A stretch of DNA of 64,000 nt from contig CM049320.1 of the NCBI GenBank assembly GCA_026874595.1, positions 52,030,714 through 52,094,713 of the forward strand, written 5' to 3'. The notes under the pieces are model-generated. The model was given only the letters and a program-made list of their open reading frames with translations, did not search any database and was not told where the DNA came from. This DNA is from Sipunculus nudus (taxonomy: Eukaryota > Annelida > Sipuncula > Golfingiida > Sipunculidae). Shown here piece after piece: positions 49,032-61,242 of the stretch. Each line of letters starts with the position of its first letter. Within the stretch, counting starts at the first letter, position 1. A program made the translations under genes and the position numbers.

Positions 49032-49711
49032 GTTATGGCAGGGTTACATTCACGGGAATATCTGTATTCTGCAATTTTGTTTTCTATATATTTTACCGGT
49101 GAAAACTTTGTTTCACAAGTTTGTCTTACAAAAAATAAATATTAACGAATAGATGGATAAGGATATTTTAGCAGACAGTTTTGAGAGCTAATTTCCTGTT
49201 TCCGGAAATATATTTTGAAAGTCTTGCGAGAGATCTTAAAAAATCAACTTCTAGTATGGTGAATGACGCTCAGGTACCCCCATTCACCAACGTAGACTAA
49301 CCCACTATCACCCATTCCTACCATTGAAAAGAGGTAGGACCCTACCAGTGGGCCTAGGGTTAGGTCTGCCCTCTGTGAAATGTGACAAAACTCCAGCCTA
49401 ATTCAACGTATTTTACTTAGTGGTGAATTTACTCAAGTATCCGTTAGATAAAGTAGCGGCTGTCCTGTCTTAGAAGAGAAGCACCCAAGGGGATAAGCGT
49501 GCATCTGCCCCGTACGTTTCGGCTAAATTATTTATTTCGAATAAGACAGATCTATCGGTTATTTTCGCGATTTCAACTAAAACTCAGTGTTGTTTTGTTT
49601 TACCTTTTAGCGAAGTCCAACAAAGGTACCCACTTTTTCATGATCAAGCATTTGCCTTGTAGTTGAGACGGTCTTCATGATCCAGCCGTTCTTCTCCACC
49701 CTATCAGCGCC
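48598..49711 (-). pseudogene. METTL24-like 3' exons, decayed copy 2
   Basis: Counterpart of 25,985-27,090: same missing acceptor, same frameshift, same lost stop, same truncated preceding exon (49,711-49,634). Confidence 0.85.
48938..49024. repeat. (TA)n(GA)n compound microsatellite
   Basis: TA run of about 40 bases followed by a GA run of about 47 bases. Confidence 0.95.
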
Positions 49712-50061
49712 TTCGGATTTTACTTGTACGGGTAATTTGGATGACGGAAACGTAAGCTATAGTGATTATGGGGAGATGAAGGTCAATCCTCACAAGCGTC
49801 TCGAAGACAAATTGGTCGAATTTCGAAATGCTCATACAGCTCACTAGCTGAACATAAGTCAAGGGTGCTAGTTGTCACAAAAAATAAGCAAGACTCATAA
49901 GGACCCAGCTGACATGTCCAAAATCAAATGAAATCCGACCTATGAAAAATAAATAGAACATTATAGACAAACTTTTTTACACCTTATAAACAAGAATACT
50001 TGGTCCGGAAACTGTATAGGTTCACAAACCTGCATACCGTCTGTAGGGTTCCCCGACATAT

Positions 50062-50300
50062 TTGATTTGCTTTTTGCGAACATGGAGGGTTCAAGTGCAA
50101 ACAGACATTTTCGGTACCTTGTCCATAATTCATGAACTAGCATGTCTTAAAGGGACAGAGTATCCTACTTTAGCAGGTGCCTTGCTTCCAAGACGCCCGG
50201 TTTCACCATGACGCTCTTGTTTTCATAAGGTATTACATGGTCATGTTTAAACGGACAACTGAGGAGTATTATCGTTTTATCGCCAGTGTTTACCGCAGCC
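50062..50300 (+). repeat. Sulfotransferase 5'-flank repeat, truncated
   Basis: Contains ATTTGATTTGCTTTTTGCGA, GAACATGGAGGGTTCAAG, CTTGTCCATAATTCATGAA and CTTGCTTCCAAGACGCCCGG, the ordered landmarks of the repeated flank. It breaks off after the G-A-G-G-A-G-T-A-T block and is interrupted before any exon. Confidence 0.7.
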
Positions 50301-51697
50301 GGGAAGTAACGAGATGTTCCGAAGTCACGCCGAAGGAGGGTCCCTCGCGCTGTATCATTTAGCGCCGGTTCATCAGCGGCATCTGTTTGTGCTTTTGAGC
50401 AGCGAGTTTTATGAACCCGTGAGCAATATTTGACAAGGCCTGACTCTCACTTGATCTCCAGTCTGTAATCTCCTTGCAATGACGTACTAAGTCCGCTTCG
50501 GGTGACACAACCATACTAACTTCTAAATATATGGTTGATAATACTTCGACGAAGTACCCTCGTCTAGGGTAACAACTGGCAACTACATTAGTTGCCATAA
50601 AAGCGGCTACAAGGAGCCTCTGGAGTCAATGGAAACACGACCTTATTTCCTTCCGATTGGAACCAGGCTCAATTAAATGCGTTGTATTTTTTCCAGTTCT
50701 TAGCGCGTCGTCCTAGCATTCAAACGTAAATTGACATGTGACTTCTCAGACATTGAGGTTTACTGACCACACAGCGTTCAGTGCACTCAGTGACTTTTTT
50801 CTAGAAGTTCTGATAATGCATCGGATGTAAACAAAAGCCTTTCAAGGTGACCTTGTTTTTATATATAAATCTTCTATTACGTTCTAATTGAATCTGACTA
50901 TTAACAATAAGTAAAATCCCTATAAAATAACTGTTTCATCATAATCTCACCCAAGATCATCAATGTAAGACATGAATACATTAACCGCTCCTGCTCTAGG
51001 ACGTCACATCCATACTCTTTCGTGAGTCTTTCAACGCCAGTATATATTCATCAATACATCAGCAATCATATAACATTATATTAGTGATGTTTATAAAATA
51101 AACATGTATGTGACATTATATCAATGATGTTTATAAAATAAACATATTACATACAATACATTGGTCTTGAGTTTTGTTTCAACACCATTTAAATTGGCAT
51201 TTGTGTCACTCTCCCCTCCTTCATATTTCTCAGTGGGAGACATTTTTCCACCAATATAAACAAATGCCATATTTTCTGGGATATTGACGAACAATGAAAT
51301 AACGACAAACTTTAATCTAACATTAACGATTGACATTGTCGTTAATTCATTATATTTCAATTATCACTACATTGTGTTTCCATGGTACTAATACTCAGTG
51401 CAACATGCGAATACTTGGATAACAATTTAACAATATTGCATTTTTAATTATTTGTCCATGTATGTTATTTGTACATTAATACAACATACCAGTATTACTA
51501 TCATATCCCTTTTAACACCTTGATTATTCATGATAATGTATTTTTTCTGTATCCTGCTATAAGTTCCTTTAATAACTGTTTACACTTCTTTTGGAAATTT
51601 CATATTATCTTCTCCTAAACCAGTAGTACTACTGCATAGCGAAAGTCTGTTCTTACCAGATAATTGTTAACTAGATCACTGAATGTTTATTTACACA
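50301..51697. other. Unrecognised stretch left of the Gypsy-type element
   Basis: Holds an unrecognised 79-codon minus-strand frame (50,598-50,359) and a ~40-bp direct repeat (TGATGTTTATAAAATAAACA at 51,086 and 51,126). It may include the 3' non-coding end or LTR of the retroelement to the right, but I found no clear LTR pair. Confidence 0.35.
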
Positions 51698-53680
51698 ACC
51701 CGACTTAAAATGTCTGCCCCATCTTTATTAATTAACAGATTTAACCTTAAACCTGTAGTTTTGAAGATGCAAAGACCATCTCATGATACTGTTGGTGATG
51801 CATTTAGCTTTGTTTAGATAAGATGGGGTGGTGATCTGTTTGCACAGTAAATTCATAATCTGTAAGATACAGTTTAATTTTCTTCAAACCCCACACTAAA
51901 GCTAAATATTCCTTATCAATTTTGGAGTATTTCTACCTCTATTTGACAGTTTCCTGCTGGCATAAGCAACTGGGAATAATTGTGAATCGCGCTACTGTAA
52001 CAAAATAGCACCAATCCCTATATTTGAACCTCAGTTTGTAACACAAATGGTTTTTTTAGGATTATGTAACTGCAAAATTGGTCCTTTAATGTACAGTAAG
52101 CTCTCTATTGTGGCTCATCCGATTCTAATTTGTAAGTTTTCCCTATCCTGGTCAACTGTGTTAATGGTGAAGCTATGGTAGAAAAATTAGGAATGTAATT
52201 TCAGTAGTATCCTACCCATCCAATAAATGACCGAATCTCCTCCTTGGTTCTAGGTCTAGCTGCTCCGTCAATTATAAAAAAAATGGTCATCATGTGGACC
52301 AATGACATTGACCTCAATTTGGTGCCATAAAAAAAAACAAAATTTGGTGCCACCAATAAACACGTTGATGGTCTTGCAGTCAACCCAGCAACTCTCAACC
52401 TACTCAGAAGCTCTTTGATTGCACAGATATGTTCATCCCAACAAGTCAGCAATGTAACTATCCAAACTATTCGAATGCCTCGCAATAGAGTTGCTCCCGA
52501 ATTTACCATTCCGGATGGCATCTTTAAGAATTTATAACTACCATCAGGTGTTACATTGTTTTATGTACATCTTGTTAAGGTACTGGCACTTGCCAATATC
52601 CTTTTGCTCAGGTCAATCTTAAAGAAATACTTATCTCCAGTCCGGTTTCCTGAATACATCAGAGTCTAGCACTAGGTTCTGGATCTATCACTGCTAGCTT
52701 ATTCAAGTTGCGATAATCAACACATACCCTGTTGGTGCAATCATTTTTTTTCGCACGACCACCACTAGTGCTGCATAATGTGATTTGAATTCTCTAATTA
52801 CATCCATTCTCAACATATCATCAATGTCTTGTTTAGGAGATTCAGGTACAGCATTGGGTATGGGGGGCGGTTTCCATTTGATTGGTATATCAGATGACAA
52901 CTCAACCTTGTGTTCAATTTTATCTGTTGTACCAGGTAGGTCAGTAAAAACATTTTTTTATTCTTATACAACCAGCTTTAAATCATATTTTTGACTGGAG
53001 TCTATATAACTCCCATTAATACATCACGAGCTGTTTCTTTGGCCACACAAGTGTCTTATTTAAACAAATCATCATCATCAGCTGTATCATTTACATCAGC
53101 CTCACGGGGCTTTACAACAGTTGGTCATACAACATCTAATATGGTATTTCCCGTCTTTATTGTACTTGGCTCTTTCGCAATCTCAGCATCAACTTGCACC
53201 TGTGATATATATTTTCAACAAACTGATTTGGTAAATATTGATTTTACATTATCAGTACCTGATCATTGATCTGTAATGTTCTTGGCTTAGCCCAGCTGTC
53301 ATAATATCCCTTATACCTGTCTTGTGATTTTCCTAGTGCTGTAGGGGCTAATTTCAGAGTTTTCACTATTCTCTCTCTCGTTTCAAAGACGTACTGATAA
53401 CAGCTCTGAACTTCTATAGTCTGTAATTCTTTTGAACATAACTCTTTCAAAATTTGCATTGGTCCTCTAACAGGCCGATAATACAACAATTCAAATGGGT
53501 AAAACCTGTGGCCTCTTGTGGCACTTCTCTATATGCAAACAGTAATGCATTGCTGTACATATGCAATTGCTTAGGTTGTTCATCACAAAATCGCCTTAAC
53601 ATTCTTTTGAGGTACCCATTGAACCTCTCAACAAGACCATTGCAAGTGGGATGGTATGGTAGTCTCTTTGTATATGAGTT
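51698..53680 (-). mobile_element. Ty3/Gypsy retrotransposon relic with integrase before RT (Gmr1-like order)
   Basis: Read on the minus strand from 53,680 downward: integrase core end and C-terminal part (PYHPTCNGLVERFNGYLKRM, AYREVPQEATGF, R-G-P-M-Q-I-L-K-E-L), then a linker with K-G-Y-Y-D and D-Q-V-L-I-M, then L-V/P-G-T-T-D-K-I-E-H-K-V-E-L-S-S-D and the RT (D-D-M-L-R-M-D-V-I-R-E, M-P-S-G-M-V-N-S-G-A-T, A-R-P-R-T-K-E-E-I-R-S-F-I-G), then RNase H with A-D-I-L-S-R-V near 51,700. Known: standard Gypsy order is RT-RNaseH-integrase; the Gmr1 group has integrase first. The element is 5'-truncated inside integrase at about 53,680, lacks gag and protease, and is broken by stops. Confidence 0.82.
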
Positions 53681-53881
53681 TAGCGGGTGCCTTGCTTCCA
53701 AGTCGCCCGGTTACACCATTACGCTGGTTCTCATGAGGTATGACATTGTCACTTTCTAAACCGACAACTAAAGAGTATATCTATGCATCAATTCGCTAAG
53801 CTTGCGGTCTGGTTTGGTAAAGTTTTTCTCAAATTCTGCTAAAAGAAAAATGTGCATCAGTTTCATCGATGCAGGGCTAGG

Positions 53882-53941
<60 letters not shown>

Positions 53942-54150
53942 TATGTATATATATATATCATATCAGAACTGCTAATGGTTGCACGCAGTTATATTAAACA
54001 TATAATTTATGGCGCGTAGACAATTATTCCACCCTTCCGCCTTCATTTGTCTGTCAACGCCGTGATCAGTCAAAAAAAAGAGTGCGTAAGTCTGTTGTTC
54101 TCCTGTACTACATCAGTTTCATCAATGTGATGCTAGGAAAATATTTATAT
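53681..54150 (+). repeat. Sulfotransferase 5'-flank repeat with (TA)n(CA)n
   Basis: Starts GCGGGTGCCTTGCTTCCAAG exactly where the integrase frame ends, and continues through CATGAGGTATGACA and a (TA)n(CA)n tract at 53,888-53,940 to a G-C-G-T-A-G-A-C-A-A block. The same ordered landmarks occur at 50.2, 56.5 and 57.6 kb. Confidence 0.7.
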
Positions 54151-57100
54151 ATTCATATTTAGAATTTTAAAAGGGCGATGAATATATGGCGCATTTTCCC
54201 AGGGATAATGGCTTTACCCTTTTTGTGATATAATTGTGCCATGAGAGCTAATATTGTTTTGCACGCTGCTGCATAGAAAATATAATTTGTGGAGCGAAGA
54301 CAATGTTTCTGCCCTCCCCCTTTCTGCTGTCTGTCATCGCTGTGTTGAGTGAGAAAACAAACGAGTGCGTAAGTCTGTAGTCTCCTGTAGTGGCCTCAGG
54401 TGGCGCACCATAGTATATTCTGACCCAAGATGGTTATGTAAAATAACCCATCAACCAGGCCCCGCTATGCGTCCGTGAGTGGTTGGCAGGAATTGTATAG
54501 CTACGCGTGTGCTTATAACATCGTTTACAGTACATAATGGCGCGGTAATGTAAAATACACTAGCGTCACATTGCGTGTGGACCTTGGCAGGCCTTCAAGT
54601 GATACCACTCTTTAAAACAAGGTGTTTACAACATAGTTTACTACCTCATAAAGATTTTATCTTTCACTTGTCTGGAGAAAGTCTTCGTATTAGCGAATTC
54701 ATCAGTTAATCTTGAAGGTGAGACCTCTTTCTGTTTAATAGATGCAGGGCTAGGATTGTATACACACACACAAACACACATATATATATATATATATATT
54801 AATATATTTGCTAATGTTTTGCACGCTGTTGTATTGAACATATAATTTTTGGATTCGTAGACAATTCTTCCACCCTCCCGCCTTCAGCTTTCTATCATGT
54901 TCTACTGTAGTAACCCGGGGTGGCGCACCATAGAACATTCTGACCCAACAGTATAATATTAAAGAACACATAAACCAAGCCCCGCTCTGCTTCAGTGAGT
55001 TATTGGCAGAATGCGCATCCATTACAACAGTGCCAATGAGTAAATCAGGACTCAGTGAGATACGAGCGACGCTACTGGCCTCCGTCTGTAGGTAAGCCTG
55101 ACCTTCGATAACAAATACCTTATTCTTAATTCAACACGATGAAATTGTGAGGGCCTCTCAGCATGTGAAGTATGACCTTATTGATCATGTTTAACTGTAA
55201 TACCGAAACACGAAAGCGAAGCGATAAAAGACTTGTCAAACAAAATAAAGTCCATCAAGGACATAACACCTATTCATGCAGAAGCCTGCAAGATGAAAAT
55301 CTCTCCTTTCTCTATAAAAAAATAATTTGTATTCCGGGCACGGTTAATGTTCTCTATGTAACAACTGCGTTATTCATGCTCAGTCATGCAAGGCAAATTT
55401 ACGACAGGCCATGCAGATGAAAACTGGCACACCAGTGTGGCGATCCAGACATGGGAGTCGGTGAATATAAATTGCAGACTATACTCGTCAAAGCATTTTC
55501 CTACAAGAGAGGCTCTCGATTATTATAAAGAAAGTCGCAAATAAAAAAGCCAAATCATAAAGGCCACCCCACACTGTAAAATGTAACCAGTTAAAGGTAA
55601 TTAACTTCCAGGCCCCGCTATGCGTAAGTGAGGGATGGGCAGGAATTGTATACCCACGCGTGTTCTTATAACATCGTTTTAAAGTCCAAAGTTGCGCAGT
55701 AATGTAAAATACACGAGCGTCAAATTGAGTGTGGACCTTGGCAGGCCTTCAAGTGATACCGTTCTTTAATATAAGGTCTGTACAACATAATATAGTGCCT
55801 CAACAAGATTTAATCTTTCACCTGTTTGGAGAAAGTCTTCGTTTTGGCGAATACATTAGTTAATCTTGAAGGCGAGACATCTTTCTCTTTGTTTTTTTTT
55901 GTCTGCCTTTTAATTCTTGTATTCATATCAGCTGCTTCGGAATCATGCTATCAAAAGATCAAAATCGGTATCAATATCATCCCATTCCTATCTTGGTGAA
56001 GAAACTTAGCTTTGTGCATGAGAACTTGACCAATTGTTTTGCATTAAAAGGTGATTTGTATGTTCAGGAACAATAAATTATGTGAACATAAATCAAAGGC
56101 CCTAGTCGTCACAACTCTAAGCAAGACTCTAGATAGTTATTAAAAGGACCAGTTGACAGGTCCAACATCAAATGAAATCCGACGTATGAAAAGTTAAAAG
56201 AACATTTTAGACAAATTGCTTAAGTACTTATAAACAAGAACAGATGCACCGGAAACAGGGATGGTTTACAAGCCTGTATACGATCGGTGGGGTTCCCGAT
56301 GGGTGTTCGCATAATAAGAACGTAAATATGAAAATAACGACATATTTGAATTGCTTGGTGCGAACATGGAGGGTTTAAGTGCAAGAAGACATGTTCAGTT
56401 GGCTTGTTCATAATTCATGAAACAACATGTCCTGGAGGGGCAGAGTATCTTAGCTTAGCGGTCGCCTTGCTTCCAAGACGCCCGGCTACCCGGTTAAACC
56501 ATTACGCTCTGGTTTTCATGAGGTGTGGCATGGTCATTTTCTAAACGGACATCTTAAGAGTATATCCATGCATCAATTCGCTTAGCTTGCCATCTGGTTT
56601 GGTCAAATTTGTCTCAAATTCAACTTCTGCTTATAGAACATTGTGCATCAGTTTCATCGATACAGGGTTAGGATTGTTTATATACACACACACATATATA
56701 TATATATCACATGAGAGTTGCAAAGGTTTTGCAGGTGATGTTTTGAACATATAATTTATTGAGCGTAGACAATTCTTCCGCCCTGCCGCCTTCGGCTGTT
56801 TATCATTGCTGTGATCAGTGAAAAATGCCGAGTACATAAGTCTTTAGTTCTCCTGTAGTACATCAGTTTCATCAATGCAGATATATTTAGATTATATATA
56901 AAGATTATATTTATATATTCATATTCAAATTTTAAAGGGCTTTGAATATATGGCGCACAAAATAACTTTGCTTAACAAAAGTTATATAATGGTAAGAAAA
57001 TTAAAAACTAAATTTTCTCAGGGTAATGGATTTGGAGAAAGTCTTCGTTTTGGCGAATACATCAGTTAACCGTGAAGCTAAGACCTATTTATCGTTATGT

Positions 57101-58848
57101 CACATTCTGCCTGCCTTTTAATTTTTGTATTTATATCAGCTACTTCGGAGTCATGCTATCCAAAGATCATAATCGGTATAAATATATTCCCATTCCTATC
57201 TTAGTGAAAATTCTACTTTGTCCTGGAGACCTTGACAGATTTCTTTGACATTAAATGTTTTGTATGACCAGGAACAATAAATTATATTAACATAAATCAT
57301 GGGTTCTAGTTGTCAAAACTGTCAGCATCACTCAGCTGACAGGTCCAAAATTAAATGAAATCCGACGTATAAAAAAATTAATGGAACATTTTAGAAAGAC
57401 TGTTACGCCTTATAAACAAGAACACGTGGTCCGGAAAATGTACATGTTTACAAGCCTGCGCACGGTCTTTAGGGTTCCCCAACATATTTGATTTGCTTTT
57501 TGCGAACATGGAGGGTTCAAGTGCAAACAGACGTTTTCGTTAACTTTGTTCATAATTCAAGAAATTGCATATCCTAAAAGGACAGAGCATCTTAGTTTAG
57601 CGGGCGCCTTGCTTCCAAGACACCCGGTTACACCAGAACGCTCTGGTTTCATGAGGTATGGTAAGGTCATGTTTTGAAAAGGATAACTAAGGACTATAGC
57701 TATGCATCAATTCACTAACCTTGCTAACCTAAAACAACATTGGCATCAGTTTAATCGAAACGGGTTAGGATATATATATAAACTCATATATATGTCACAT
57801 GAGAGCTCATTTTGTTTTTCACGTTGTTGTATGGAACATATATTTTGTAGAGCGTAGACAATTCTTCCGCCTTCCCTCCTTCAGCTGTCTACCATCCCTG
57901 TGTTTAGTGAAAAGAGCCAAGTGCGTGAGCGTAAAAAACTCGGACATATGCCCCAGATTCACTTCAAAAGTTCATTGAAGGTAAACGACTGTGTTGTAAG
58001 GAATACCTAAATTTATTTTTGATCAACAAACATATGGCATAGCCTGTCAGACTCATGGTTTTGGCGTCCTGTCAGTATTAAACGCTAATGGATATAGATC
58101 TGTTGTAAAACCAGAATGTTCATACTCTCAACAGTACATCCAGCCTTGCCTAATGGCTATGTAAATTCTAATGGTAATACCACACTCCAATGTCCTCTGT
58201 ATACAAATGCAAAGGTATTATAGTGCCCTGCTTGGGTTACAGAACCATACTCTCAAGACACCTATATAATAAACACAAATTTGTAAACATACAGGAGAAT
58301 GAGTTGCGCAAAAATGCTAAACTTTTCACAATAAAACCTTTTTAATTAAATCAGTCCATAAGTAAAAACCTTTTTCTGATAAATTATTTTACTTTAAGTT
58401 TTAAAGGCTACAAATAAAAGGAGCATGATCCACTTCAAATACTTTATTTAACATTTGTTTGTTTACATTCATTTTCTGTGGCGTAACAGGACATGAAATA
58501 AAAGCAACTTATATTCTTTTCAATGTAAAATTATTTTGAATTTTTGAACATGACATTTCTTGTTTTTCTGTTAAACGAGTATTGTATATTATTACAGGTG
58601 GTGTATAACTAATTGGTTCCTACATATGGACTGAGAGAGATAAACAAATGAACAAGTTTGATGAGACATATATACGGCAACGCAGTTTCTTACCAAACTT
58701 TCCACAACAGCATGTTGCAATAACCTGATTAGCAGTAAAAAGCGTATACTACATGTCACCACTGAACAGAGAGTAATAAGTTGATGAACGATGTTTATTT
58801 AAAAAATGTTGAACAAATGTTCAGGATGACACACTACCACTAACACAT

Positions 58849-58903
<55 letters not shown>

Positions 58904-59689
58904 ACCGGGAATGCAAAGGTCCTGAGTAACATGTGCACATATTTCATTTACAACTGCACCAACAGGGTCAACTAGATATTGAAATATACCCTGCACACAC
59001 ATTGTCATTAGTCATTCTGAAGTATCAGAAGATTCAGAGCCCCGCACTTTCCCTGCAGTTTTTATAGAAAGATATGTGCAGTAACACTTGCATACCCATG
59101 CATGTGCGTATACCGCCTTTCAAGGTCCAATTGTGCTATAATGAAAGAAATATATCATATTAAGTTGGAAATTTTGCCTACCTTCATGAGATATCGCTTG
59201 GTAAGATACTGCCTCATCACGATTTAGTATTTCACTGGTCTGGAGACTGTCTTCGTATTGGGACATACATTATATGAACCTTGATGGTTAGGTCTCAGTG
59301 CTTTTAGCTTTTCGTCTCATTCTGCCTGCCTGTTGATTCTTGTATGAAAATCAGCTATTTTGGAGTCAGACAATACCAACATTTGCATTACCAGGAACAA
59401 TACATTATGTGTACATATACATCAGTCAAGGGCCCTACTCGTCACATCTTTTCCTATAAGCAAGGTTCTCGTTAAATATTGACAAGGAAGCTCATGGTAG
59501 GGCCAAATACAAATACAATACATCACATAAAAAGTAACCAGCACAGGGTATACATGACGATTCATGACGAATCAACAAGGATACGTGAACCAAAAACTGA
59601 ATAGGTTATAGGTTTATAAGCCTGTATACGATATTTTTGTTCCTGATCCCGATTTTTAATTACAAGACCATTAATATAAAAGTAACTAA
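54151..59689. repeat. Array of degraded flank repeats, no intact gene
   Basis: Landmarks recur in order several times: CTTGCTTCCAAGACGCCCGG (56,468), its variant (57,610), CAGGGCTAGGATTGTATA type block (54,744; 56,663), GCGTAGACAATTCTTCC (56,764; 57,853; variant 54,857), and GGTGGCGCACCATAG (54,402; 54,919). A (TA)n tract lies at 58,856-58,902. A stretch at 58.2-59.5 kb matches 16.2-17.5 kb. I see no coding gene; open frames are short and unmotivated. Confidence 0.7.
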
Positions 59690-60106
59690 ATATTTGATTC
59701 TCTTGGTGCCAACGTGGAGGCTACAAGTGCAACTAGACCAGCTCAGTTGCCTGGTTCATAATTAATAAAACAGAAGGTCCGGAGTCCTGAAGGGACAGAG
59801 TCTAATGGTTCAGAGGTTGCCATGCTTATAAGAGGAAGCATCTTATGCATAACATTCAGGTTTGCATGAGGTATGACATGGTTGATTTCTAAACGAAGAA
59901 CTAAGGAGTGCATCAATGCAACTTCACACCAAGCTTGCCGTTTCGCTCGGTAAGGTTCGTCTCCAATGTCAACTTCTGCCCAAAGACTAAAATAACAGTG
60001 AGTATCAGTTTCATTAAAGTGGGAGCAGGGTTGTAGTATATCACATCTACATACTCATATTAAAATTTTAAAGACGTAATTTCTTCGCCTTCGCTTTCTT
60101 GCAGAA
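59690..60106 (+). promoter_or_regulatory. 5' flank and 5'-UTR splice acceptor of the 60-kb sulfotransferase
   Basis: Runs from TATTTGATTCTCTTGGTGCC to a strong pyrimidine-rich acceptor (TTCGCTTTCTTGCAG, ending 60,104) two bases before the ATG, implying a 5'-UTR intron. This is the least decayed version of the repeated flank. Confidence 0.5.
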
Positions 60107-61242
60107 ATGTCTACTTCAATAGTCTTTAGCAAGAATGAACCCGTCCCGTACAGCTTCGAAGGCAAGGACCACTGGATTGACGGTATACGGTACTGGATCA
60201 ACACGACATCTGCGAGCATTGAGATGTTTCGACACGTCCGTTCATGATGGTGATGTGTTCGTATGTGGTTTTCCGAAATCAGGTATTACCAGGTCTACAT
60301 GTGTTAGAATTTCCGCGTTTCCCATTTTTTTTATGCAGTGATAATGGTACTCCTTCAACTCTTCAGTGCTTGGAGTTCGTGCAAACGTGACTGAAAAGGT
60401 TTACAGGCTGTGAAATCTGATTTATAAATTTTTTATGACACTGAATGGTAAATGTGCAATTTATTCTGCATTAAATGTTTTGATCGTTTGTAAGAGACTA
60501 TATATATATAATATATATGCCGATGACAATTTTCAGGAAATGTTTGGATGGTTACCATTCTTCGTGCCGTATTTGCCCAGGAACACCTGGATATCTTCGA
60601 AAAGTCGGAGCGTTTCGAATTCGAACGATTTTTGGAAGGAAACACAGAAAAGGCACTAAAGCTGCCTCGTCCAAACATATATATTATACATAGTTATTAT
60701 CACATGTTGCCAAGGGAATTCTACTTGAGAAAACCTAAAATCATCTACATAGTTCGGAATCCGAATGATGTAGCAGTGTCATATTACTATTTCCATAAGA
60801 TTGTAGTGGCATTGGGACCTTGGAAGGGACATAGGATGTATTCTTTGATGCATTTATGAAAGGGGAGGTATTCTTCGGGAATTATTTTGATCACTTGGTT
60901 AGCTTTTTTCCCCACCAAAACGACCCAAATATTTTCTATTTGAGTTATGAAGCCCTAAGAAGAGACCCTTCCCGGTGGATAAGAGATATTGCAGAATTCA
61001 TTGGAAAACCCCTGAATCCAGAGAAATTGGATAAAATCGTAAGGCTAACGGACTTTGATACAATGAAAAAGCATCCGTTCAACCCGACTGGATGTACAAC
61101 CCTGACACCTGGCGGTGAGTTTATGCAATCTGGCAAAGATGGATCCTTGAAACAGCTCTTCACTGAGGGGCAAAACAAACAAATGGATGCCATGATAGAA
61201 AAGGTGGAAAAGGAGCTGAGTGTTCGGTTTGACTATGATTGA
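60107..61242 (+). pseudogene. SULT-like: Cytosolic sulfotransferase, best-preserved copy, two frameshifts
   Basis: Exon 1 (60,107-60,282) and exon 2 (60,537-61,242; acceptor TTTTCAG) would encode about 294 residues, the usual SULT length. The phase-1 intron splits the 5'-PAPS loop G-F-P-K-S-G / N-V-W. Exon 2 shows the catalytic His in I-I-H-S-Y-Y-H-M-L-P (about residue 111), the 3'-phosphate motif IIYIVRNPNDVAVSYYYF, and near the end the G-K-D-G-S-L-K version of GxxGxxK, with Q-S-G where most relatives have R-K-G. Known: SULTs transfer sulfate from PAPS to hydroxyl or amine groups of small molecules in the cytosol. Lesions: two bases lost near 60,234 (CGACGCATGTCC to CGACACGTCC) and one near 60,829 (GGAACATGGG to GGACATAGG). 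Unless these are assembly errors, it is a young pseudogene. Confidence 0.88.

Larger units (their letters stand above)
29261..50077. repeat. Segmental duplication, copy 2 (~20.8 kb)
   Basis: Direct repeat of 6431-27,456. The right boundary runs on as GCGAACATGGAGGGTTCAAG, the same continuation found at 57.5 kb in a related repeat, so this edge is the ancestral one. The left edge (29,261) lacks the LINE continuation seen left of copy 1 and looks like the junction. Confidence 0.95.

Noticed and set aside
50359-50598. 79-codon minus-strand frame
   Set aside because: No recognisable domain, no splice signals tied to a neighbour, and it lies in repeat-disrupted DNA.
60107-61242. Calling the 60-kb sulfotransferase a functional gene
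   Set aside because: Two frameshifts relative to the sister copies break the frame in both exons. I kept it as a pseudogene with the possibility of assembly error noted.
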